Shown: positions 1 to 5,761, numbered from the stretch's first letter. The stretch is DNA of 6,153 nt from Microcaldota archaeon (GCA_023246885.1 JAHFHN010000051.1:1-6153); one strand, 5' to 3'. Translations and numbers: made by a program. Notes: generated by a model from the letters alone, not told the origin.

Positions 1-1788
1 TACTTCACTCACCGTGCGTCCGTATGCTGGCGATGCAAAACGCCATTAATCTTCCGCTTAAGCAAACAATGGTATTTGAAAGTTGACCCATTAAAAGAAA
101 AAATCCTCGCTGAAAACGAAAACATAAACTGGATGCCTGACTTTGGCAAAACGAAGTTCCAAAATTGGATTGCCGACCGCGAAGACTGGTGCTTATCCCA
201 GCAACGCTATTGGGGTATTCCAATACCAATTTGGACTTGCGAAAAATGCAACAGCCACGAAATAATCGGAAGCCGGGCTGAACTAATTCAAAAAAGTGTC
301 ACAAAATTAGATGAAAAGAACTTAACCGACCTTCACCGCCACGTAGTTGACAACATTGTACTAAAATGCAGCGCATGTGGTGGAAATTCAAGGAGAATTA
401 AAGACATTTTCACCGTGTGGTTTGACAGTGGAATTGCACCATGGGCATCACTAGGTTACCCTTTCAAGAACAAAGAGTTATTCGAGTCAATGTTTCCAGT
501 TGATTTAGTAACTGAATCTCAAGACCAAGTACGCGGCTGGTTTGACTCACTTATGCTATGCTCAGTTGGAGTTTTTGGCCACACGCCATTCAAATCAGTT
601 GCAATGATGGGCTGGGTAGTTGACGAAAAAGGAGACAAAATGAGCAAAAGTGTAGGCAATGTTATCCCTGCTGCAGAAGGAATTGCAAAACTCGGCGCAG
701 ACGTCATCAGATTATACTATTGTAGTGAAATTGCGCCTTGGGAAGTCCAAAAGTTTTCATTTGAACAAGCAAAGAAACCAAAACAAGCCCTTTCAATATT
801 ATGGAATTGCTTCACTTTCCTAGAAACATACAAAGACGCCAACTGTAAGTTAAAAGTACTCGCCCCAAATGACGTGAAGAAATTTGCACTTGAAGACAAA
901 TGGATTTTATCACGCTTAGATTCCACTATAACGCAATTTTTGAAACACATGGATACTTTTGAATTCCACAGCGCTGGCCGTGCAGCAATGGACTTCATTG
1001 TCGAGGATTTATCCCGCGCTTACGTTAAACTAATCCGCGACCGCATGAATGCAAACGCTGATAAAACTTCACGCCAGCAAAGCGAACAAACACTCGGCTA
1101 TTGCGTTTACACAATTTCAAAACTACTCGCGCCAATAACTCCATTTATCTCCGAATACATTTTCTTACAATTACAGCCCTTATTTGGAGAGAAATTTGCT
1201 AGCGTGCACTTAGCTTCACTTCCATCAGATTCTGGTTTTATTGACGTTGAACTAGAAAAACAAATGCGCGAAGCCTTTGCAATCACTGAAGCTGCTAATG
1301 CATGCCGCCAAGAAGCCGGAATTAAACTCCGCTGGCCAATACGCGAAGTAATTCTCGTTAGCAAAGAAAAAGTTGCCGCTGTTGAAAACCTGCAAGGAAT
1401 TTTAAGTAAAATTAACAACTGCGAGTCAGTGATCCTTAAGACGAGCGCGCCAACTGGAAAGAAATTCACTTCAAAAGATTCAATTGTTGGCAAAGTCTTT
1501 ATTTCAATTGAACGTGACGAAGAACTAGTTCACCAATCAATGTATCGCGAAGTTGTACGCAGCATACAAGCCGGCAGAAAAAACACTGGCTTAGTAGTCA
1601 ACGACAAAATTGAACTCTACATTCACACTGACGACGCAAAACTTCAAAGTTATTTGAAGAAAATGCAAAAAGAACTCAGCCAACACGTAGGCGCCGCTAA
1701 AGTAACCTTTGCAGAAGAAGGCGGAGAAAACGACGCATCTGTACAAGTTGAAGACACACTAGTTGCAATTCGATTCAGCAAAGTTTAA
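1..1788 (+). CDS. ileS: Isoleucyl-tRNA synthetase, archaeal/eukaryotic type, C-terminal 595 residues (5' end outside window)
   Basis: This cytoplasmic class I synthetase attaches isoleucine to tRNA-Ile. The frame is open from base 1 to the TAA at 1786-1788, so the gene is cut by the window edge; the HIGH motif and most of the editing domain lie upstream. Visible residues, numbered from base 1, include CWRCKTP at 9-15, two CxxC knuckles (C80/C83 and C123/C126) typical of the zinc insert in this family, WFDSG near 140, the QDQVRGWF segment, and the KMSKS catalytic loop at 637-651. The helical anticodon-binding domain begins near DKWILSRL (residue 299 on), followed by the C-terminal region usual in archaeal-type IleRS. 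The in-frame TTG at 76 falls inside the conserved WYLKV segment and is not a start. The pattern of D-Q-x-RGWF plus zinc knuckles fits IleRS better than ValRS or LeuRS. No frameshift or missing motif is visible in the retained part. Confidence 0.95.
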   Translation, partial: YFTHRASVCWRCKTPLIFRLSKQWYLKVDPLKEKILAENENINWMPDFGKTKFQNWIADREDWCLSQQRYWGIPIPIWTCEKCNSHEIIGSRAELIQKSVTKLDEKNLTDLHRHVVDNIVLKCSACGGNSRRIKDIFTVWFDSGIAPWASLGYPFKNKELFESMFPVDLVTESQDQVRGWFDSLMLCSVGVFGHTPFKSVAMMGWVVDEKGDKMSKSVGNVIPAAEGIAKLGADVIRLYYCSEIAPWEVQKFSFEQAKKPKQALSILWNCFTFLETYKDANCKLKVLAPNDVKKFALEDKWILSRLDSTITQFLKHMDTFEFHSAGRAAMDFIVEDLSRAYVKLIRDRMNANADKTSRQQSEQTLGYCVYTISKLLAPITPFISEYIFLQLQPLFGEKFASVHLASLPSDSGFIDVELEKQMREAFAITEAANACRQEAGIKLRWPIREVILVSKEKVAAVENLQGILSKINNCESVILKTSAPTGKKFTSKDSIVGKVFISIERDEELVHQSMYREVVRSIQAGRKNTGLVVNDKIELYIHTDDAKLQSYLKKMQKELSQHVGAAKVTFAEEGGENDASVQVEDTLVAIRFSKV

Positions 1789-1791
1789 GGT
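1787..1791 (+). promoter_or_regulatory. Weak Shine-Dalgarno for the aminotransferase
   Basis: AAGGT overlaps the ileS stop codon (TAA at 1786-1788) and leaves about 10 nt before the ATG at 1802. This supports the 1802 start over the upstream in-frame ATG at 1763 and suggests the ribosome terminating on ileS could re-initiate. The match is short, so the site is plausible rather than proven. Confidence 0.45.
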
Positions 1792-1801
1792 TTACGCAAA
1801 A

Positions 1802-2989
1802 ATGCCAACAGAATTATCCAGACTCGCAAATAGTTTAACCCCGTCACCTACTCGCGCTTTTGACAAACAAGCTAGAGAATTAGCCGCAAGTGGAAAAAAT
1901 ATTTTGTTCTTCACTTTAGGCGAGCCTGACTTCCCCACGCCAAAAAACATTAAACGTGCTGCCCTCGCTGCAATAAAAAAAGATTTCACTCACTACACAC
2001 CAGTATCTGGTATTCCGGAACTCAGGCAAGCAATTTGCGACAAATTCAAACGCGACAATAACCTAGCTTACTCGCCTGACCAAATTGTTGTAAACGCCGG
2101 AGTTGCCAATTCGCTGTACCTTGCATTTAACTGCATCCTAAACCCAGGCGACGAAGTTATAATTCCAGTTCCATCTTGGCCAACTGTATTTTCTCAAGTT
2201 AAATCAACTGGCGCCGTACCTGTTTTTGTACAATGCAAAGAAGAAAACGATTTTGAAGTGCAGTTCGAAGACATCGCTGCTGCAATTACAGAAAAAACAA
2301 AATGTATTGTACTAAATTCGCCTTGTAACCCGACTGGTGCAATTATTCCTGAAAAAACCATTAAAAAAATATGCGAATTAGCAAGCGAGAAAAACATATG
2401 GCTATTATCAGATGAAATTTACGAAAAATTAACCTATTCTGGAAAACACATTTCACCAGCTATCTACCACCAAAATACAATTACACTTAACGGCGTGTCA
2501 AAAGCATATGCAATGACTGGCTGGAGAATAGGCTACACTGCGGCACCAATTCAACTTGCAACTGCAATAACTTCACTGCAAGGACTCGTTATAGGTAATC
2601 CAACTAGCGTTTCACAAAAAGCAGCTGTTGAAGCGTTTATTGGCTCACAAAGTTCAGTTTCAAAAATGAAAAAAGAATTCCGCAATCGACGTGATTTAAT
2701 AGTAAAACTCATCAACGAAATTCCTCATTTACATGCTAATCTTCCAAAAGGGGCATTTTATGCCTTCACTAATGTTTCTGGCTTGTTCAACAAAAAAACG
2801 CCAGACGGAAAAACACTTTCCAATTCAGTCGATGTTGCCGCTTACTTTTTGAACGAAGCCCTTGTCGCAACTACGCCAGGCCAGCCATTCGGCTCAGATG
2901 CACACATCCGATTATCCTACGCGTGTTCACAAGAACAAATAATTGAAGGAATGGCGCAAATAGACGCGGCAGTGAGGAAGCTAAGATGA
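1802..2989 (+). CDS. PLP-dependent class I/II aminotransferase (aspartate aminotransferase-like, subgroup I-beta)
   Basis: This 395-residue cytoplasmic enzyme transfers amino groups between amino acids and 2-oxo acids using pyridoxal phosphate. Fold-type I landmarks are in order: GEPDFPTP near residue 40, YTPVSGIPELR near 65-75, NPGDEVI near 114, the N176-PTG loop, SDEIYE at 203-208 (D204 pairs with the PLP ring nitrogen), the Schiff-base lysine K234 in SKAYAMTGWRIGY, and R370 in HIRLSYA, which binds the substrate carboxylate. The length is normal for the family. An in-frame ATG at 1763 lies inside ileS and would add 13 unconserved residues; the ATG at 1802 sits where relatives begin (MPTELSRLAN) and is preceded by AAGGT overlapping the ileS stop. 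The usual GxKQAL phosphate-loop region reads GVANSL, so substrate preference is uncertain: aspartate, aromatic or alanine-type substrates are all possible. It lies 13 nt after ileS and is probably co-transcribed with it. Confidence 0.92.
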   Translation: MPTELSRLANSLTPSPTRAFDKQARELAASGKNILFFTLGEPDFPTPKNIKRAALAAIKKDFTHYTPVSGIPELRQAICDKFKRDNNLAYSPDQIVVNAGVANSLYLAFNCILNPGDEVIIPVPSWPTVFSQVKSTGAVPVFVQCKEENDFEVQFEDIAAAITEKTKCIVLNSPCNPTGAIIPEKTIKKICELASEKNIWLLSDEIYEKLTYSGKHISPAIYHQNTITLNGVSKAYAMTGWRIGYTAAPIQLATAITSLQGLVIGNPTSVSQKAAVEAFIGSQSSVSKMKKEFRNRRDLIVKLINEIPHLHANLPKGAFYAFTNVSGLFNKKTPDGKTLSNSVDVAAYFLNEALVATTPGQPFGSDAHIRLSYACSQEQIIEGMAQIDAAVRKLR

Positions 2990-4143
2990 TTAAAAGAAAT
3001 ATTACACTATTGCGCTGGCATAATTTCTTCTTAGATTTTCGATTGTATGGCCCCATAGCGCTTATTTACTTCGCTCAAGTTACTGGTTCTTGGGCTTTAG
3101 GAATGGCCGTTTTCTCTATTGCAGCTCTAAGTAATGTTTTGTTTGAAATTCCAACTGGAATTCTCTCTGATTTTGTAGGAAGAAAGAAAACAATTATTTT
3201 GGGTTCATTAGCCAGCGTTTTTGCAATATCCACCTATGCACTTGCAAATTCATTTGCAATACTTGCACTTGGAGCAATCTTTGAAGGATTAGCTTCATCT
3301 TTTTTTAGTGGAAATAATGACGCTTTACTTTATGATACGTTAAAAGAACAAAAAAAACTAGGCATTTTTTCTGACACCCTTGGAAAATTAAGTTCTATGT
3401 TTCAAGCTGGCTTAGGCATTTCTGCACTTATTGGTGGCTTTATTGCAGGTTACTCTCTCCAGCTAGTTATGATTGCATCAATTGTGCCTCAACTAATTTG
3501 CTTATTTATTTCATTTTGGTTTATTGAACCTAAAGTGCACACTGATAAAATTTCAGAGAATATTTTTTCTCATTTAAAAGAATCCATCAGTGCATTTCGT
3601 AAAAGTGCTAAACTGAGAAAGTTAAGCCTTGCGAATATTTTAGGTTATGGGATTGGCGAAACAAACCATCAGTTCATGCCAGTTTTTATTGCATTACTTT
3701 GGCCAATTTGGGCTTTAGGAATAGCAAGGTCACTAGCACATCTATTTGCATTTATTGGCTTTTACTTTTCGGGCAAGATAATTAAAAAGTTTAAGCCACT
3801 TAAAATCCTCTTTGGTCAACAAATACTTGAAAAAATAATTGGGCTTATTTTTATTGGTTTTCCAAATATTCTATCTCCTTTTATGCTTTCACTAAACTCT
3901 TTATTTTTTGGAATTGGTACAGTTGCCAATAAAACCTTGCTTCATAAAGAATTTACCGATAGGCAAAGAGCAACAATGGATTCACTTAATTCATTTGCTG
4001 GAAGCTTATTTTTTGCATTATTTGCCTTTACAATTGGGTTAATAGCGGATAATATTGGTCCGACAAATGCGTTGTTAATATGTGTAGTATTATCAATTTC
4101 TGTTTTGTTAATTTATTGGAATTTATTTAAGAAACATAGTTGA
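2986..4143 (+). CDS. Major facilitator superfamily (MFS) transporter
   Basis: This 385-residue integral membrane protein is predicted to move a small molecule across the cytoplasmic membrane by secondary transport; the substrate cannot be told from sequence. About twelve hydrophobic stretches are visible, roughly at 20-36, 39-58, 69-88, 90-110, 138-157, 159-180, 214-238, 240-262, 275-293, 296-316, 334-354 and 361-380. MFS motif A (G-x3-D-x2-GR-x-K) lies in the loop after the second helix at residues 58-68, preceded by the common FEIPTG turn; a charged central loop at about 182-212 separates the two halves. The ATG overlaps the aminotransferase stop in an ATGA arrangement, implying translational coupling. 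The gene is visibly richer in T than ileS; hydrophobic codons explain much of this, so transfer is possible but not shown. The motif pattern resembles drug/metabolite efflux-type MFS proteins, but no specific family is assigned. Confidence 0.88.
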   Translation: MIKRNITLLRWHNFFLDFRLYGPIALIYFAQVTGSWALGMAVFSIAALSNVLFEIPTGILSDFVGRKKTIILGSLASVFAISTYALANSFAILALGAIFEGLASSFFSGNNDALLYDTLKEQKKLGIFSDTLGKLSSMFQAGLGISALIGGFIAGYSLQLVMIASIVPQLICLFISFWFIEPKVHTDKISENIFSHLKESISAFRKSAKLRKLSLANILGYGIGETNHQFMPVFIALLWPIWALGIARSLAHLFAFIGFYFSGKIIKKFKPLKILFGQQILEKIIGLIFIGFPNILSPFMLSLNSLFFGIGTVANKTLLHKEFTDRQRATMDSLNSFAGSLFFALFAFTIGLIADNIGPTNALLICVVLSISVLLIYWNLFKKHS

Positions 4144-4163
4144 AAGTGAGTTGTATATTTTGT

Positions 4164-4667
4164 ATGGAAGTACTAGACGTTGTAAACGATAAAGATGAAG
4201 TAATTGGCAGTGCGCCTTATAGTGAAATTTACGCGGCTAAACTTTCGCATCGCATTTGCCACTTGTTTATTTTCAACGACGCTGGCGAAATGGCTTTACA
4301 GCTTCGTAGCAAAATGAAATCTTTTTTGCCCGGCTACTGGAGCACTGCCGTTGGTGGCCACGTGCAATCCGGTGAAACTTATGAAATTGCTATTATGCGC
4401 GAGTCAATGGAAGAAATCGGCGTAACCCCGCATGTAAAGCTTTTGTCAGTTGATCGCTATGTAAATTCACCCGAGTACGGCGGTTACTCAAAATTCCTCG
4501 GGAGCTTTACTTCAATTTACAACGGCGAATTTAAAGTTAATTTAAAAGAAGTGGAAAAAATGAAGTTTTTTTCATTGAAAGAAATTCAAGAAATGGTAAG
4601 CCAAAAAGAAAAGTTTCACCCTGAATTGCTGTTTCTTTTAGAAAAGCACTTTGGGATTAAAAAGTGA
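4164..4667 (+). CDS. Nudix hydrolase, YfcD/IPP-isomerase-like branch
   Basis: This 167-residue soluble enzyme should hydrolyse a nucleoside-diphosphate-linked or other pyrophosphate compound using Mg2+ or Mn2+. The Nudix box fits G-x5-E-x7-RE-x2-EE-x-G-V with G65, E71, R79-E80, E83-E84 and G86; the normally hydrophobic residue after RE is serine (S81). The N-terminus (MEVLDVVNDKDEVIG), the LQLRS segment and PGYWSTAVGGHV resemble the branch containing YfcD and type I isopentenyl-diphosphate isomerases, but the catalytic cysteine region of true isomerases is absent, so hydrolase is the safer call. The frame also offers TTG at 4140 (overlapping the transporter stop) and GTG at 4146; ATG 4164 is chosen because homologous N-termini begin at that point. 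It lies 20 nt after the transporter and is probably the last gene of the + strand run. The natural substrate is unknown. Confidence 0.88.
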   Translation: MEVLDVVNDKDEVIGSAPYSEIYAAKLSHRICHLFIFNDAGEMALQLRSKMKSFLPGYWSTAVGGHVQSGETYEIAIMRESMEEIGVTPHVKLLSVDRYVNSPEYGGYSKFLGSFTSIYNGEFKVNLKEVEKMKFFSLKEIQEMVSQKEKFHPELLFLLEKHFGIKK

Positions 4668-4689
4668 AAATAAAAATAAGTAATAATAG

Positions 4690-4719
4690 AAAAAGGTAAT
4701 AAAAGAAAAAAGTAAAATA
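4690..4719 (-). terminator. T-tract terminator region downstream of S17e
   Basis: The 55-nt gap between the convergent Nudix and S17e genes reads on the minus strand as repeated T runs, including TTTTTTCTTTT (4711-4701) and TTTTT (4694-4690). Archaeal RNA polymerase terminates on T-rich stretches without needing a hairpin, so this is a likely end for the minus-strand transcript. The same region on the + strand is A-rich, so it offers no T-tract terminator for the Nudix-side operon. Confidence 0.6.
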
Positions 4720-4722
4720 GTT

Positions 4723-4944
4723 TTAAGCAGTTGCTTCGTCTGCCTTTTGGCTTTGCTTTATTTTCTTTTCTTGATTTGTAATTTCGCCAACTAGCTTGTT
4801 TAATTCAATTTTGCTTTGCATTTTCAAGCCCATTGCTTTAAGCATTTGCTTATTTTTAGTGAAATTAACTCCAAACTGCGCTTGGTACTTTGCCACAAGC
4901 TGTTTGCCTAATCTCTTTACATTTGATCCTTTTACTCTGCCCAT
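4723..4944 (-). CDS. rps17e: Ribosomal protein S17e (eS17), small subunit
   Basis: This 73-residue basic protein is a component of the archaeal/eukaryotic 30S/40S subunit and has no bacterial homologue, so it is a strong domain marker for this window. The start MGRVKGSNVKRLGKQLV matches the family pattern MGRIR-x3-KR-x2-(K/E)LV, followed by KYxxxF, NFTKNK (equivalent to DFExNK), and a later segment matching the family's PSK-x-LRN-x-(I/V)AGYIT (here SKIELNKLVGEIT). After about residue 58 there is a short lysine/glutamine/alanine-rich tail ending in DEATA, slightly longer than compact archaeal versions. It is the last gene of the minus-strand cluster, 41 nt downstream of the HIT gene. No strong Shine-Dalgarno precedes the ATG, so it may be leaderless or read by coupling. 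Divergence from textbook S17e is marked, but the N-terminal match is convincing. Confidence 0.87.
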   Translation of the reverse strand: MGRVKGSNVKRLGKQLVAKYQAQFGVNFTKNKQMLKAMGLKMQSKIELNKLVGEITNQEKKIKQSQKADEATA

Positions 4945-4963
4945 ATGATAAATTCAACTCTTG

Positions 4964-4975
4964 ATACTATAGTGC
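4964..4975 (-). promoter_or_regulatory. Possible TATA box for a leaderless S17e transcript
   Basis: On the minus strand CACTATAGTATC is centred about 25 nt upstream of the S17e ATG. That is the usual archaeal TATA-to-start distance for a leaderless mRNA, and it fits the lack of a Shine-Dalgarno. No good BRE is seen next to it and the core is a palindrome (ACTATAGT), so this is only a suggestion. Confidence 0.3.
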
Positions 4976-4985
4976 CTGAACCCAT

Positions 4986-5411
4986 TTAAAAACCCGCTTG
5001 TTCTCTCGACAGGTTTTTGTTTATTGTTCTTGCCATTTCAGTAGCTTCATGGCCTATTCGCTTTGTAGGTGGCCACAAGTGCAAGCCGTCTTTTTCCATT
5101 CGTGGCACAACGTGCACGTGATAATGAAATACGCTTTGTCCTGCTGCTGTACCATTAGCTTGCAAAATATTCACTCCATCTGCGTTGAAAGTTTTCTTTA
5201 CTGCGTTTGCAATTTTTTTAACTGTTTTTGCAACTAACATTACATCTTCTTCGCTAGCGGTTAATAAGTTTTCATGATGGTGTTTTGGAATAACGAGCGT
5301 GTGCCCATCGCTGATTGGGTTAATATCAAAAAAAGCAAACGTGTGTTCATCCTCGTAAACCTTGTGCGACGGGATTTCTCCCTTAACAATTTTACAAAAA
5401 ATACAGTCCAT
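4986..5411 (-). CDS. HIT-family (HINT-like) nucleotide hydrolase/transferase
   Basis: This 141-residue cytoplasmic enzyme likely cleaves nucleoside phosphoramidates or dinucleoside polyphosphates through a nucleotidyl-histidine intermediate. It starts MDCIFCKIVKGEIPS, the classic HINT opening with C3 and C6 as likely zinc ligands. It continues with VYED, AFFDINPISDGHTLVIPKHH (residues 26-45), and the histidine triad H96-Y-H98-V-H100-V-V, where H98 is the expected nucleophile. The length is right for the family. The frame is open back to 5651, but those extra 80 codons translate the tRNA-Gln gene and its flanks and match no HIT protein; the ATG at 5409-5411, with AGG 8 nt upstream, is the real start. 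It lies 23 nt after the tRNA and 41 nt before S17e on the same strand. The exact substrate is unknown. Confidence 0.93.
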   Translation of the reverse strand: MDCIFCKIVKGEIPSHKVYEDEHTFAFFDINPISDGHTLVIPKHHHENLLTASEEDVMLVAKTVKKIANAVKKTFNADGVNILQANGTAAGQSVFHYHVHVVPRMEKDGLHLWPPTKRIGHEATEMARTINKNLSREQAGF

Positions 5412-5419
5412 GCTTTTAA

Positions 5420-5423
5420 CCTG
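5420..5423 (-). promoter_or_regulatory. Short Shine-Dalgarno for the HIT gene
   Basis: CAGG ends 8 nt before the ATG at 5411, in the 23-nt leader between the tRNA discriminator base and the HIT start. It is weak but correctly spaced, and it favours the 5411 start over any start farther upstream. Confidence 0.45.
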
Positions 5424-5424
5424 T

Positions 5425-5434
5425 AAAAATAAAA
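5425..5434 (-). terminator. T-tract directly after tRNA-Gln
   Basis: The minus strand reads TTTTATTTTT immediately after the tRNA discriminator A. This is a typical archaeal tRNA 3' terminator signal. It sits only 14 nt before the HIT start codon, so some read-through, or a separate HIT promoter, is needed. The TATTTTATT string spanning 5436-5428 could also act as a TATA-like element for HIT. Confidence 0.55.
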
Positions 5435-5448
5435 TAGCCCCGAGCGGA

Positions 5449-5509
5449 TTTTCGTTTCTCACGGGTTTTCTTTTCCGTGAGGCTTTTCTTTTATCAAAAG
5501 AAAAGGTTC
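5449..5509 (-). other. tRNA-Gln intron 2, T-loop position 59/60, relaxed BHB
   Basis: The 61-nt insertion splits the T loop so that exon 2 ends TTCGAA and exon 3 begins T followed by the T-stem strand CCGCT. The junction shows a BHB core: T stem AGCGG/CCGCT, 3-nt bulge AAT, a 4-bp helix TTCG/CGAA, and 3-nt bulge AAG, with cuts after the second bulge base. The usual inner helix is missing. Instead the intron holds two hairpins: a 10-bp stem with GAT loop (5505-5483) and a 7-bp CTCACGG/CCGTGAG stem with a 10-nt loop (5481-5458). Because AA flanks both junctions, sequence alone cannot fix the cut to within two bases; the BHB geometry picks 59/60. Confidence 0.85.
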
Positions 5510-5530
5510 TTCGAACCGCTGTCGCAGGCT

Positions 5531-5578
5531 TTCTTTGAAAGGAGTATAGGCCGAAAACTCGGCTTTGAAAACCTTTCA
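5531..5578 (-). other. tRNA-Gln intron 1, canonical position 37/38, strict BHB
   Basis: The 48-nt intron begins after G37 and ends before A38. The precursor folds into a textbook bulge-helix-bulge: the anticodon stem CGGGC/GCCTG, a 3-nt bulge AAA on the 3' side, a 4-bp central helix CTTT/AAAG, a 3-nt bulge GGT on the 5' side, then an intron helix GAAAGG/CCTTTC. Cutting after the second base of each bulge, as the archaeal splicing endonuclease does, gives exactly these boundaries. A second intron hairpin, GCCGA/TCGGC with loop GTTT, sits at 5563-5550. Part of the anticodon (T34, T35) pairs with intron sequence, so splicing is required for function. Confidence 0.92.
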
Positions 5579-5651
5579 CCAAAGGCCCGTATCCTTGACC
5601 ACTAGACGACGGGGCTAGATAAATTAGTGGTAATTTATTTTGTTCACTCAA

Positions 5652-5660
5652 CTTAAAAAA
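5652..5660 (-). promoter_or_regulatory. Possible TATA box for tRNA-Gln
   Basis: TTTTTTAAG on the minus strand lies about 40 nt upstream of the mature tRNA 5' end, which would put transcription start near 5629 with a 10-15 nt leader for RNase P to remove. A second AT-rich stretch, AAAATAAATTA (5641-5631), is closer but would place the start inside the tRNA. This is weak evidence in an AT-rich gap. Confidence 0.3.
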
Positions 5661-5700
5661 TGCGTTTGTTTTGTTTGAACTTTTGTTTTTAGTTTCAAAA

Positions 5701-5713
5701 GCGAAATTTTAAA
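5701..5713 (+). promoter_or_regulatory. Probable BRE/TATA promoter of the Hsp20 gene
   Basis: GCGAAA followed by TTTTAAA resembles an archaeal BRE plus TATA element. The TATA centre near 5709 predicts a start around 5735 and a leader of about 27 nt that contains the Shine-Dalgarno at 5748-5753. A second AT-rich string, TATATTTTAT at 5725-5734, would start transcription downstream of or within the Shine-Dalgarno and so fits less well. The region is shared with the divergent tRNA gene. Confidence 0.45.
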
Positions 5714-5747
5714 TCCCCCTTGCGTATATTTTATGTCTGTATTTTTT

Positions 5748-5753
5748 GAGGTG
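5748..5753 (+). promoter_or_regulatory. Shine-Dalgarno of the Hsp20 gene
   Basis: GAGGTG matches the archaeal anti-Shine-Dalgarno core and leaves 8 nt before the ATG at 5762. It is the clearest ribosome binding site in the window and fixes the Hsp20 start. Confidence 0.75.
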
Positions 5754-5761
5754 TTGGGTTT

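Larger units (their letters stand above)
5435..5616 (-). tRNA. tRNA-Gln (anticodon UUG), split by two introns
   Basis: Three exons (5616-5579, 5530-5510, 5448-5435) join to a 73-nt cloverleaf. The acceptor AGCCCCG pairs perfectly with CGGGGCT, and the discriminator is A at 5435. The D stem is GTCT/GGAT with G18G19 in the loop; T8, A14 and the G15-C48 pair are present. The anticodon stem is CGGGC/GCCTG (one G-T pair) around loop CTTTGGA, giving anticodon TTG at 5582-5580. The variable loop is CGAC, and the T stem AGCGG/CCGCT closes the consensus loop TTCGAAT. The A1-T72 first pair agrees with archaeal tRNA-Gln, where it distinguishes tRNA-Gln from tRNA-Glu for amidation by GatDE. CCA is not encoded and must be added. 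A 48-nt intron interrupts the anticodon loop at 37/38 and a 61-nt intron interrupts the T loop at 59/60. The gene heads the minus-strand cluster upstream of the HIT gene. Confidence 0.93.

Noticed and set aside
76..78. TTG as the start of ileS
   Set aside because: The frame continues open to base 1 and the upstream residues (CWRCKTP) are conserved in IleRS, so the gene simply enters from outside the window.
1107..1493. A 128-codon minus-strand frame inside ileS
   Set aside because: It lies fully antisense to a conserved synthetase domain and shows no motif of its own.
4998..5237. A 79-codon + strand frame rich in Cys, Phe and Ser
   Set aside because: It is antisense to the HIT gene and has no Shine-Dalgarno or recognisable motif; the composition is what antisense of this gene would give.
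5483..5505. The 10-bp A/T-rich hairpin as a transcription terminator or an inverted-repeat end of a transposon
   Set aside because: It lies inside the T-loop intron. There is no matching partner repeat, target duplication or transposase in the window, and terminating here would truncate the tRNA.
5435..5616. Reading the interrupted tRNA as a decayed pseudogene or one disrupted by a mobile element
   Set aside because: Every stem pairs, the loops are consensus after removal of the two inserts, and both junctions have bulge-helix-bulge geometry. Decay or random insertion would not restore TTCGAAT and a 73-nt molecule.
5412..5651. Possible N-terminal extension of the HIT protein (80 codons)
   Set aside because: It translates the tRNA-Gln exons and introns plus flanking DNA. 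Family homology starts at 5411, where a correctly spaced AGG is present.
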